From Nitriliruptoraceae bacterium (GTDB lineage: Bacteria; Actinomycetota; Nitriliruptoria; Nitriliruptorales; Nitriliruptoraceae), in NCBI GenBank assembly GCA_003554005.1, contig PWEU01000139.1, positions 1 through 5,966 on the forward strand: 5,966 nt of DNA. Reading direction: 5' to 3'. Shown here piece after piece: positions 1 to 5,966 of this stretch (its first letter is position 1; each line of letters starts with the position of its first letter). Made by a program: the position numbers and the translations under genes. Under the pieces are notes generated by a model. The model had not been told where the DNA came from. It saw only the letters and a program-made list of their open reading frames with translations, and searched no databases.

Positions 1-1385
1 CCGTAGTGCTCCCGGAGGAGCTCGCGGGCACCGCTGCCCTCACCGAACTGGGCCTTCTTGCGCCACAGCAGATCCTCGGGCAGCCACCCCTCGAAGGCCT
101 TGCGCAGGAGCCACTTCTCGGCCCGGTCCTCATGGGCCAGCTTCCAGCGGGCCGGGAGGGCGAGCCCGAGCGCGACCACATCGAAGTCGAGGAACGGGAT
201 CCGCGCCTCGAGGCCGTTCGCACCTGCCACGCGGTCCACGCGTTGCAGCCCCCCGGTATGGAGTCCCTCGATGGTCTCGAGCAACGCCGCCCGCAGCTCC
301 TCGTCGCTGTCGATGTCGCCGTAGTGCGCATACCCGGCGAAGAGCTCATCGGCGCCCTCGCCGATCAACACCGCCTTGACGTGACGGGCGGCCAGCTTCG
401 CGACCAGCAGGTTCGGCACCGAGCTGTGCACCAGCTGCGGATCGAACGACTCGATCACCCCGATGACCTCCGGGACCCAGTCGATCAGCTCGTCCTCGGT
501 ATAGACCCGCTCGAAGTGCTCCGTACCGACGTGCGCGGCGACGCGCCGTGCTGCGGCGAGGTCCTCGCTGCCCTCCGATCCGACCGAGAAGGGCGGCAGT
601 CGCCAGCCTTGGCCCCTGGCCACCTCCGCCGCGATGGCGGTGACGAGACTCGAATCCAACCCACCCGACAGCAGCGTGCCGACCCTCACATCCGCGGTCA
701 TCGACCGCTCGACCGCCAGGATCAGCGCGTCCCGGATCGCCGCCAGGATCGCCTCGGGTGGGTCCGCGACGTCCCCGGCCTCTGCGATCAGCGCCTCGAC
801 GGCTGGGCTGTGCGGCTCCGGCAGCGTCCGGAACGGCTGCAGACCGTCCTGGGGGGTCCAGGTGTGACCGGGGGGGAACGGCTCGACCTCGTTGCGTCGG
901 GCCGGATCGAACGCCTTGAGTTCGCTGGCGAACAGCGTGGTGTCCTTGTCCTGCACCCAGTACAGCGGGGCGATACCGAGCGGATCACGACCGACCGCGA
1001 ACCTCCCGTCCCCCGCCGCTCCCACGAAGGCGAACATCCCCCACAGCCGGGCCAGCGCGCTGAGGCCGTCGAGCGCCACCAGGCGCAGCACGGTCTCGTG
1101 GTCGGACCCCGTGCGGAAGGTCTCACCCCGCTCCTGGAGCTCGGCACGCAGGCGTCGGTGGTTGTACACCTCGCCGTCTCCCACCAGCCAGAGGTCGCGG
1201 CCGGGGTCGTGCAGGGGTTGCTCGCCGCCCTCCAGGTCGACGATCGCGAGTCGGCGGTGGCCGAGCCACGCGCGGCCGACCTGCACGGTGCCAGAGCCGT
1301 CCGAGCCCCGGTGGGGCAGGCGGTCGAGCATCCGTTCCCCTTCCGCGGCGTCGAACGGGCCGTGGGCGGCGACGATCGCGGACAT
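1..1385 (-). CDS. asnB: Asparagine synthetase B-like protein with degenerate glutaminase site (C-terminus cut by window edge)
   Basis: The family is cytosolic and makes asparagine from aspartate and ATP, using ammonia released from glutamine by an N-terminal glutaminase domain. I see 461 residues and no stop, so the C-terminus lies outside the window. The start is the ATG at 1385, with GGAGG 7 bases upstream. The N-terminal class-II amidotransferase fold (about 1-190) keeps HRGSD (25-29), HRRLAIVD (43-50) and GSD (93-95). The catalytic Cys after Met is Ser2, and the family motif NGE reads DGE (70-72), which replaces the oxyanion-hole Asn. I found no cysteine at all in the visible protein. The synthetase domain looks intact: PP-loop SGGLDSS (240-246), GEGADE (342-347), IPFLD (396-400) and WRKKAQF (441-447). 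It follows the binding-protein gene by 61 bases, so it is probably the last or a late gene of the transporter operon. The likely activity is ammonia-dependent amide formation; a different acceptor is possible. The symbol is given at family level only. Confidence 0.88.
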   Translation of the reverse strand, partial: MSAIVAAHGPFDAAEGERMLDRLPHRGSDGSGTVQVGRAWLGHRRLAIVDLEGGEQPLHDPGRDLWLVGDGEVYNHRRLRAELQERGETFRTGSDHETVLRLVALDGLSALARLWGMFAFVGAAGDGRFAVGRDPLGIAPLYWVQDKDTTLFASELKAFDPARRNEVEPFPPGHTWTPQDGLQPFRTLPEPHSPAVEALIAEAGDVADPPEAILAAIRDALILAVERSMTADVRVGTLLSGGLDSSLVTAIAAEVARGQGWRLPPFSVGSEGSEDLAAARRVAAHVGTEHFERVYTEDELIDWVPEVIGVIESFDPQLVHSSVPNLLVAKLAARHVKAVLIGEGADELFAGYAHYGDIDSDEELRAALLETIEGLHTGGLQRVDRVAGANGLEARIPFLDFDVVALGLALPARWKLAHEDRAEKWLLRKAFEGWLPEDLLWRKKAQFGEGSGARELLREHY

Positions 1386-1446
1386 GGTCGAACCTCCGGT
1401 CGTGCGGGTCGTGGGCGTGCAGGTCGTGGGCGGGCGGGTCAGCCGT

Positions 1447-2424
1447 TCAGCCGATGAACCCCTCGGTGCGCAGGAAGTCCTCCGCGACCTCCTCCGGGAA
1501 CTCGCCTTCCGCGTCGACACGGGCGTTGAGGTCCTGCATGGTCGCGGTGTCGAGCCGCGCGGCGATCTCCGCGAACATGTCGCCGAGCTGCGGGTACTGC
1601 TGGTACAGCTCGTCTCGGACGGTCACGGACGGGGTGTAGGCGGGGAAGAAGTCCTGGTCATCCTCGAGCACCTCGAGATCGAGGGCAGCGATGCGACCAT
1701 CGGTCGCGAACACCTCGCCGAGGTTGCAGTTGTCCCGCTGTTCGACCTCGCTGTAGATCGCGCCCTCGTCGAGCATGACGAGGTTCTCCTGGGGGAACTC
1801 GATGTCGTAGTGCTCCTCCATGCCCGGTAGACCGTCGTCGCGGGTGACGAACTCACTCGCGACGCAGAAGGTCGCCGCGTCCGGGTTGTCGTCGAGCAGC
1901 CGCTGCAGATCCGACAGCTGCGACAGCTCGAACTCCTCGGCGGTGGACTCGTGCACGGCCACCGCGTAGGTGTTGTCGAAGGGTGCCGGCGCGAGCCAGC
2001 GGATGCCGTTCTCCTCGAGATCGCGCTCGGCGACCGCGTCGTACTGCGCGTCGGCGCCCGGCACGGGCTCCGTCTCCCCGAGGAGGGTGATCCAGCCGGT
2101 CCCGGTGTACTCCCAGTACAGGTCGATCTCCCCCGCCAACAGCGCCTCGCGCACGATCGCGGTGCCTGCCAGGCCGATCTCGTCCTCCACGGTGGCGCCC
2201 GTGCTCTCCAGAGCGATCCGGGCGATGTGGCCGAGGACGAGCTGTTCGGTGAACTCCTTGGATCCGACGGTCAGTTCCGCGCCGGAGAGGTCGTAGTCCT
2301 GGGCGAGCGAGCCCTCGGCCTCAGGGTCGTCGATGACGCCGTCAGCCTCGCAGGCGGTCATCGCCAGCGCCGCGACGAACAGTGCAGCGAGCCACCGTCG
2401 GGGTCTACGGTTCGCGGTTCTCAT
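1447..2424 (-). CDS. opuCC: Osmoprotectant ABC transporter substrate-binding lipoprotein (OpuCC/OsmF type)
   Basis: A 325-residue extracytoplasmic binding protein of the OpuAC family (PF04069), which captures glycine betaine, choline, carnitine or related quaternary amines and delivers them to the permeases. Residues 1-25 form a lipoprotein signal: RRPRR basic region, a hydrophobic core (11-22) and MTAC with Cys25 as the lipidation site. Family hallmarks are VGSKEFTEQ (53-61), the LAGT loop (85-88), DLYWEYTGTG (101-110), SEFVTRDDG (190-198) and GEVFATDGRI (236-245). Cys187 and Cys233 are the only other cysteines and could form a disulfide. I chose the ATG at 2424 because GAGGAG sits 8 bases upstream and the lipoprotein signal begins there; the GTG at 2520 would add 32 residues in front of the signal. 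The mature part is very acidic (about 71 Asp/Glu, one Lys), as expected for a protein facing high salt. The exact ligand cannot be read from sequence alone. Confidence 0.93.
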   Translation of the reverse strand: MRTANRRPRRWLAALFVAALAMTACEADGVIDDPEAEGSLAQDYDLSGAELTVGSKEFTEQLVLGHIARIALESTGATVEDEIGLAGTAIVREALLAGEIDLYWEYTGTGWITLLGETEPVPGADAQYDAVAERDLEENGIRWLAPAPFDNTYAVAVHESTAEEFELSQLSDLQRLLDDNPDAATFCVASEFVTRDDGLPGMEEHYDIEFPQENLVMLDEGAIYSEVEQRDNCNLGEVFATDGRIAALDLEVLEDDQDFFPAYTPSVTVRDELYQQYPQLGDMFAEIAARLDTATMQDLNARVDAEGEFPEEVAEDFLRTEGFIG

Positions 2425-2516
2425 CTTCGGACTCCTCTGTGTCGGTGTCGAAGGTGCGTACGGGATCCTGGTGAGTAGTGGTGTCCGCGTTCCACGCCTG
2501 CTCGCGTGCCGCAACG

Positions 2517-3341
2517 TCACAGGCCGCGAGGGCGCAGGACCTCCTGCGCGATGCCTGCCAGCCAGTCGATGAGCAACGCCAAGCCTGCGGTCAGGACCGC
2601 TCCGGTCAGCAGGATGGGCGTGCGGTTGTTGACGATGCCTCCGTTGATGATGTCACCCAACCCCCCGGCGTTGATGAAGGTCGCGAGCACCATGGTCCCC
2701 ACGGTGAGGATCAGGGCGGTGCGGATCCCGGCCAGGATCACCGGGACCGCCAGGGGCAGCTCGATGCGCAGCAGCACGGATCCGGTGGTCAGGCCCATCC
2801 CACGGCCGGCCTCGATCAGCTTGTCGTCGACCTGGTCCAGGCCGACCATGGTGTTGCGCAGCACCGGGAGCAGGCAGTAGGCGACGATCCCGACGACCGC
2901 GGTCCTCGGGCCGATCCCCAGCAGCGCCGGCAGTGCCAGGAAGAACAGCAGTCCCACCGACGGGATCGCCTGGCCGATGTTGGCGATGCCGATGAAGATC
3001 GGGGTGAGCCGGCGGGCGAAGGGGCGGGTCAGCATGATGCCCAGCGGCACGGCGATCCCGACCACGAACAGCGTGGCGATGAGGCTGAGCTGGATGTGCT
3101 CGACGACGGAACGGGTCACCCGCTCGGCGTTCAGCCACCGCTGCTCGATGCTGTCGAGCTCCAGCCCGCTCACCCATCTATAGACCGCGAACCACGACCC
3201 GAGGACGATCAAGGGGATACCGACGTACGACCACGCCCGACCCGGATCACGTAGGAGGCGGCCGAGCGCCGAGGTGGGCGCCTCCTCGGCTTCGTCGGTC
3301 CGTGGACCGGCGAGCTGCGGGTCGGTCGAGGTCACGGACAT
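2517..3341 (-). CDS. Osmoprotectant ABC transporter permease, second copy with N-terminal extension
   Basis: A 274-residue inner-membrane permease of the BPD_transp_1 (PF00528) OpuCB/OpuCD/ProW group. Together with the other permease it forms the translocation channel for the solute. An N-terminal hydrophilic stretch of about 36 residues, rich in Asp/Glu in its first half, precedes a membrane helix at about 39-57. Further hydrophobic segments lie at about 84-104, 113-141, 147-168, 196-222 and 243-262. The ATPase-docking EAA loop is visible at 177-200 (EAGRGMGL, then RIELPLAVP), followed by FINAGGLGD (222-230). OpuCB/OpuCD proteins are often near 210-230 residues, so the extra length is the N-terminal tail plus first helix. 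The ATG at 3341 is one base beyond the ATPase stop, with GAGG about 8 bases upstream, which suggests translational coupling. A start 14 codons earlier would overlap the ATPase and was not used. I cannot tell whether it corresponds to OpuCB or OpuCD. Confidence 0.93.
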   Translation of the reverse strand: MSVTSTDPQLAGPRTDEAEEAPTSALGRLLRDPGRAWSYVGIPLIVLGSWFAVYRWVSGLELDSIEQRWLNAERVTRSVVEHIQLSLIATLFVVGIAVPLGIMLTRPFARRLTPIFIGIANIGQAIPSVGLLFFLALPALLGIGPRTAVVGIVAYCLLPVLRNTMVGLDQVDDKLIEAGRGMGLTTGSVLLRIELPLAVPVILAGIRTALILTVGTMVLATFINAGGLGDIINGGIVNNRTPILLTGAVLTAGLALLIDWLAGIAQEVLRPRGL

Positions 3342-3342
3342 G

Positions 3343-4530
3343 TCAGGACCTCGCCTCTTCGACCGCTTCGCTCGGCACCGCATGCCACGATCCGACGGCG
3401 AGGCGTCCGCGCAGCTCCTCGCGCAGCGTGTTGACCGCCGTCATCACGGTGTCGATGTCGACCACGCCCTGGTAGACGCCCTGCTTGTCGACCACGATCG
3501 CGCAGCCGACGTTGGAGGTGATCATCTCGTCGAGCGCGTCGTGGAGGGTCCCTTGGGGCTCGACCAACGCCGCCGCGGGCAGCCCCCGGTCGCTCATGTC
3601 CTCTCCAGATCGATCGAGGTCGCGGGAACTGACCCACCGGCTCGGTCGTCCACGGTCGTCGACCAGCAGCAGGAAGCTGTAGCCCTCGGCTTCCTCGAGC
3701 TTGCGCCGCAGGCTGTCCCGGCCCTCGTCGAGGCTGGCGGCTGGCCACGAGGTCAGGTCGACGTCGCGGACCCGCCGCAGGTGCAGCCGCTTCAGCGCGG
3801 CGCCGGAGCCGAGGAAGTCCTCCACGAACTCGTTCTCCGGGTTCGACAGGATCGTCTCCGGGCGGTCGAACTGCTGGATCTTGTGGTCGTCGCCGAAGAT
3901 CGCGATCCGGTCGCCCATCTTGATCGCCTCGTCGACGTCGTGGGTGACGAAGCAGATGGTCTTGTGGACCTCGTCCTGCAGCCGCAGGAACTCGCTCTGC
4001 AACCGTTCGCGGGTGATCGGGTCGACCGCCCCGAACGGCTCGTCCATCAGCATCACCGCCGGGTCTGCCGCGAGCGCCCGCGCGACCCCGATCCGCTGGT
4101 TCTGCCCCCCGGAGAGCTCCTTCGGGTAGCGATCGCGGTAGACGTCGGGGTCCATCCCGACCAGCTCGAGGAGCTCGTCGACCCGTGCGGCGATCCGGTC
4201 CTTGTCCCACTTCAGGGCCCGGGGGACGGTTGCGATGTTGGTGGCGATCGTCTGGTGGGGGAACAGCCCGATCTGCTGGATCACGTACCCGATGCGCCGC
4301 CGGAGCTTGTCCGGGTTCATGTGGGTGACATCCTCGCCGTCGATGAAGATGCTCCCACTGGTGGGCTCGATCAGACGGTTGATCATCTTCAGTGTGGTGG
4401 TCTTGCCACACCCGGACGGACCGACGAACACGACGATCTCGCCCTCGGGGATGTCCATGGAGACCTCGTCGACGGCCATCTGCCCGGGGAAGCGTTTGGT
4501 CAGCTTCTCCAGCTGGATCATGAACTCCAC
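3343..4530 (-). CDS. opuCA: Osmoprotectant ABC transporter ATP-binding protein with C-terminal CBS pair
   Basis: A 395-residue cytoplasmic ATPase that powers quaternary-amine import (OpuCA/OpuBA/ProV type). The nucleotide-binding domain (about 5-240) shows Walker A GPSGCGKTT (37-45), a Q-loop at Gln85/86, the signature LSGGQNQR (139-146; many relatives have LSGGQQQR), Walker B VMLMDEP (159-165), a D-loop near Asp170 and the switch His197. Residues 255-372 look like two CBS domains; the second one (322-367) is the clearer, with NVGCAIVVDKQG (340-351) and VVDIDTV (356-362). In OpuA-type transporters such CBS pairs sense ionic strength or bind nucleotides and gate transport, so that role is inferred here. 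The tail after the CBS pair shows no strongly acidic run. The GTG at 4530 is used because GGGAG lies 6 bases upstream; an ATG at 4521 would shorten the protein by three residues. It begins 13 bases after the first permease and ends one base before the second. Confidence 0.95.
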   Translation of the reverse strand: MEFMIQLEKLTKRFPGQMAVDEVSMDIPEGEIVVFVGPSGCGKTTTLKMINRLIEPTSGSIFIDGEDVTHMNPDKLRRRIGYVIQQIGLFPHQTIATNIATVPRALKWDKDRIAARVDELLELVGMDPDVYRDRYPKELSGGQNQRIGVARALAADPAVMLMDEPFGAVDPITRERLQSEFLRLQDEVHKTICFVTHDVDEAIKMGDRIAIFGDDHKIQQFDRPETILSNPENEFVEDFLGSGAALKRLHLRRVRDVDLTSWPAASLDEGRDSLRRKLEEAEGYSFLLLVDDRGRPSRWVSSRDLDRSGEDMSDRGLPAAALVEPQGTLHDALDEMITSNVGCAIVVDKQGVYQGVVDIDTVMTAVNTLREELRGRLAVGSWHAVPSEAVEEARS

Positions 4531-4543
4531 GGCGTTCTCCCGG

Positions 4544-5194
4544 TCAGTGCTGTAGCCCCTTGGGCACGGTGAGCTTGTTGACGAGGATGAAGAACGCGTC
4601 CAGCAGGAACGCGACCAGCACCACTCCGAGGGTCCCGGAGATGATCAACGGAAGCGCAACCACGCTGCCGCGCCGCGCGAGCCCGTCGAAGATCCAGTTG
4701 CCGAGCCCGCCCGCACCGATGTAGGCGGCGATCGCCGCGATCGACACGATCAGCATCGTGGCGACCCTCACCCCGGTGAGGATCACCGGCCAGGCCAGGG
4801 GCAGGTCGATGCGGAGCAGCCGCGAACGCGCGCTGAGCCCCATGCCCCGCGCCGATTCACTGACCGCCGGATCGACCTCCTGGAGCCCGGTGACGGTGTT
4901 GCGCACGATCGGTAACAGCGCGTAGGCGGTCAGGGCGATGATCGCCGAGCGGTCGCCCAACCCGACCCAGACCACCATCAGCGCGAACAGCGCCAGAGAC
5001 GGGATGGTCAGGATCGTCGAGGTCACCGAGGTGGCCAACGAGCTCAGGGGCGGTGAGCGGTAGACCAGCACCCCGATGGTGACACCGATCAGCGTGGCGA
5101 ACACCACCGCGGTCAGGACGAGGAGGAGGTGCTCGACCGCCAACTCCAGCAGCTGTGGCCAGCGGCGAGCCAGGAAGTCCACCACGTCCTGCAT
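4544..5194 (-). CDS. Osmoprotectant ABC transporter permease, first copy
   Basis: A 216-residue inner-membrane permease (PF00528 family, OpuCB/OpuCD/YehW-like), the usual length for this group. Hydrophobic segments are at about 18-44, 53-78, 83-104, 134-160 and 178-207. The conserved IPSLALFALM (64-73), LLPIVRNT (93-100) and the EAA loop with ESARGMGL (113-120) and RIDLPLAWP (128-136) are visible, followed by YIGAGGLGN. The start is ambiguous: the ATG at 5194 has GGGAAGG 7 bases upstream and gives the normal N-terminus, while the ATG at 5212 lacks a good ribosome site. The open frame runs much further upstream, but through a GC-rich repeat with no membrane-protein character, so that extension was rejected. 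It is the first gene of the transporter operon and should pair with the 274-residue permease to form a heterodimeric channel. Confidence 0.92.
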   Translation of the reverse strand: MQDVVDFLARRWPQLLELAVEHLLLVLTAVVFATLIGVTIGVLVYRSPPLSSLATSVTSTILTIPSLALFALMVVWVGLGDRSAIIALTAYALLPIVRNTVTGLQEVDPAVSESARGMGLSARSRLLRIDLPLAWPVILTGVRVATMLIVSIAAIAAYIGAGGLGNWIFDGLARRGSVVALPLIISGTLGVVLVAFLLDAFFILVNKLTVPKGLQH

Positions 5195-5262
5195 AGGCGC
5201 GCCTTCCCGCATCTCGCGGCGCCGCCTGACACGTCCTCGCGCGCCCACCACGGTCCGGTGCT

Positions 5263-5284
5263 CCCATCTCCACGTGGAGACGGG
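5263..5284. promoter_or_regulatory. Near-perfect palindrome, candidate operator of the transporter operon
   Basis: The core TCTCCACGTGGAGA (5267-5280) is a perfect 14-base palindrome. After one mismatched pair, three more C/G pairs extend it to 22 bases. It lies 69-90 bases before the first permease start, in the only sizeable gap in front of the transporter genes. A weak -10-like TATGGT on the minus strand (5302-5297) sits just upstream of it, which would place the palindrome at or just after the transcription start, a common repressor position. I see no convincing -35 box. The bound regulator is unknown; MarR/GbsR- or TetR-type repressors are plausible from what is known of other osmoprotectant operons. 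Confidence 0.4.
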
Positions 5285-5375
5285 GCCGGCATCTTCACCA
5301 TAACGTTGCAGGAAGGTGCGCGAGCGTCGTCCGGCCATCGTCCGCCCCCGACCGGCGGTGCAGCAGAGCCGCCAA

Positions 5376-5390
5376 CCCCGGCGTCCGGGG
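5376..5390 (-). terminator. Possible hairpin terminator of the SpoIIAA-like gene, no U-tract
   Basis: CCCCGG, a 3-base loop and CCGGGG form a perfect six-base-pair all-GC stem, about 90 bases after the SpoIIAA-like stop codon and before the transporter control region. A weaker inverted repeat (GGGAC, AC, GTCCC at 5464-5475) lies just after that stop. Neither is followed by a run of T on the minus strand, so termination is only suggested by position; high-GC actinobacteria often use such hairpins without U-tracts. Confidence 0.25.
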
Positions 5391-5453
5391 CGCCGGGACA
5401 CCGGGGCACCGGGTCGCCTGCCGGGACACCGGGGCGCCGGGGCGCCGGGCGGG
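5376..5453. repeat. GC-rich repeat with two G-quadruplex-type motifs
   Basis: This stretch is built almost wholly of CCGGGG-like units. The 16-base word GCCGGGACACCGGGGC occurs twice (5392-5407 and 5420-5435, 28 bases apart). On the plus strand, four G-runs with loops of 4, 5 and 4 bases span 5387-5413. Four more, with loops of 4, 4 and 1, span 5431-5453. Both fit the G3+N1-7 quadruplex pattern. The genes are on the minus strand, so the G-rich strand is the template and any RNA would be C-rich. It lies between the SpoIIAA-like gene and the transporter operon. Confidence 0.75.
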
Positions 5454-5478
5454 CGCTCGTGCGGGGACACGTCCCGGT

Positions 5479-5844
5479 CTAGGAGGTGCCAGGCTCCTCC
5501 CCGACCCACTCCAGGGCCGTCGCGAGGGCGTCGGGCTCGAAGCTCTCGGCCTCGCCGAGCGTGTCCGACAGCGTCGCGACCCAGGCATGCCAAGGCTCAT
5601 CGCCGACCACGGCCAAACGCTCGACGTGACCGAGGAGATCAGGTGTCATCCTGAGCTCCCGCCACACCGCCGCAGGCTCGACGTCCTGCAGGCGGTCGGC
5701 CATCACCAGCACGCGGACGCGGTCCTGTGCTTCGACGGCCGACGACAACTCGGCGTGGATGCCCGCGACATCCTCCGCCGTGAGCTCCGCCCCGAGATCG
5801 TAGGCGAGGACGTTGCTGGGGGTATCCGACAACCTGCGGTACAT
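5479..5844 (-). CDS. SpoIIAA-like (STAS/SEC14-type) small cytosolic protein
   Basis: A complete 121-residue protein that I recognise as the SpoIIAA-like family (PF11964, DUF3478). The pattern fits along its length: a start like MYRRLSDTPSNVLAYDLG, LTAEDVAGI (21-29), a beta strand VRVLVMADRL (43-52), AVWRELRM (59-66), the family-typical HVERLAVVGDEPW (73-85) and an Asp/Glu-rich C-terminal helix. It has no signal peptide or membrane helix. The family's fold resembles STAS domains and lipid-binding SEC14 modules, but its function is not established, and it lacks an obvious anti-sigma partner here. The ATG at 5844 has GGAAGGG 5 bases upstream. It starts 18 bases after the preceding stop, so it is likely cotranscribed with that gene, and the 284-base gap after it suggests it is not part of the transporter operon. 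Confidence 0.85.
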   Translation of the reverse strand: MYRRLSDTPSNVLAYDLGAELTAEDVAGIHAELSSAVEAQDRVRVLVMADRLQDVEPAAVWRELRMTPDLLGHVERLAVVGDEPWHAWVATLSDTLGEAESFEPDALATALEWVGEEPGTS

Positions 5845-5862
5845 GGCATCCCTTCCGGACGG

Positions 5863-5966
5863 CTAGGAACGACCGTAGGGACCGTTCGCGTGGGCGGTGA
5901 ACCGGCCGCCCGTCACGCCGTCCACATCGAGGTCGAGATCGACCACCTCGGACAGCTCCACGCAGC
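5863..5966 (-). CDS. C-terminal fragment of an unrecognised protein
   Basis: An open minus-strand frame enters from the right edge and ends at a TAG (5865-5863), giving about 34 residues: CVELSEVVDLDLDVD followed by GVTGGRFTAHANGPYGRS. Nearly all third codon positions are G or C, as in the neighbouring genes, and the spacing of 18 bases to the next start is operon-like. Both support real coding. The alternating Val/Leu/Asp stretch reads like a beta strand. I do not recognise the family, and the rest of the gene is outside the window. Confidence 0.5.
   Translation of the reverse strand, partial: CVELSEVVDLDLDVDGVTGGRFTAHANGPYGRS

Noticed and set aside
6..1457. Long plus-strand open frame opposite the AsnB-like gene
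   Set aside because: It is the mirror of a high-GC minus-strand gene whose translation matches AsnB motifs along its whole length; the plus-strand product has low-complexity Arg/Gly/Pro composition and no recognisable domain.
2490..2512. Weak hairpin (CACGC, six-base loop, GCGTG) between the second permease and the binding protein
   Set aside because: A five-pair stem without a U-tract is too weak to call a terminator, and the flanking genes form one functional unit.
2425..2520. Upstream GTG start for the binding protein, adding 32 residues
   Set aside because: The extension would bury the lipoprotein signal and slightly overlap the permease gene. The ATG at 2424 has GAGGAG at good spacing.
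5195..5204. Perfect 10-base palindrome AGGCGCGCCT just before the first permease start
   Set aside because: Short GC-only palindromes are common at this base composition, and it lies between the ribosome site and the start codon, with no sign of a regulatory role.
5195..5593. Long N-terminal extension of the first permease, in an open frame running through the GC-rich gap
   Set aside because: The extension is Arg/Gly/Pro-rich, crosses the repeat and overlaps the SpoIIAA-like gene. The ATG at 5194 has a good ribosome site and gives the family's usual length.
1..5966. Search for CRISPR arrays, tRNA or rRNA genes, insertion sequences and phage genes
   Set aside because: No regularly spaced repeats with unique spacers, no cloverleaf-like sequence, no transposase motifs and no terminal inverted repeats were seen; the gene content is an ordinary transporter operon with neighbours.

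Overview
All the genes I can support lie on the minus strand, so the layout is described from high to low coordinates. Very high GC, strong G/C third-codon bias, a GTG start and AGGAG-like ribosome sites point to a high-GC actinobacterium. The binding protein is extremely acidic, with roughly 70 Asp/Glu against about 13 Lys/Arg in its mature part. That suggests a salt-adapted or alkaliphilic lineage such as the Nitriliruptoria, but the taxonomic guess is inference only.

Right edge (5966-5479): the C-terminal tail of an unrecognised gene, then 18 bases later a complete 121-residue SpoIIAA-like (STAS/SEC14-type) small protein. Next comes a 284-base gap (5195-5478). It holds a GC-rich repeat with two G-quadruplex-type motifs and a strong hairpin, followed by a near-perfect palindrome about 70 bases before the next gene. 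I read the gap as the end of one transcription unit and the control region of the next.

Centre (5194-1447): a complete osmoprotectant (glycine betaine/choline/carnitine class, OpuC/ProU/OsmF-type) ABC importer in the order permease, ATPase with a CBS pair, permease, lipoprotein binding protein. Gaps are 13, 1 and 92 bases, so the first three genes are tightly coupled. The binding protein captures the solute outside the membrane, the two permeases form the channel, and the ATPase drives import, probably gated by its CBS domains.

Left edge (1385 to beyond base 1): 61 bases after the binding protein is an asparagine-synthetase-B-like gene, cut by the window edge. Its synthetase domain has its key motifs. 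Its glutaminase domain has Ser in place of the catalytic Cys and Asp in place of the oxyanion-hole Asn, and no cysteine occurs in the 461 visible residues. This is the most unusual point in the window: a probably ammonia-dependent (or otherwise repurposed) amide-forming enzyme placed last in an osmolyte-import operon. Nothing convincing was found on the plus strand.
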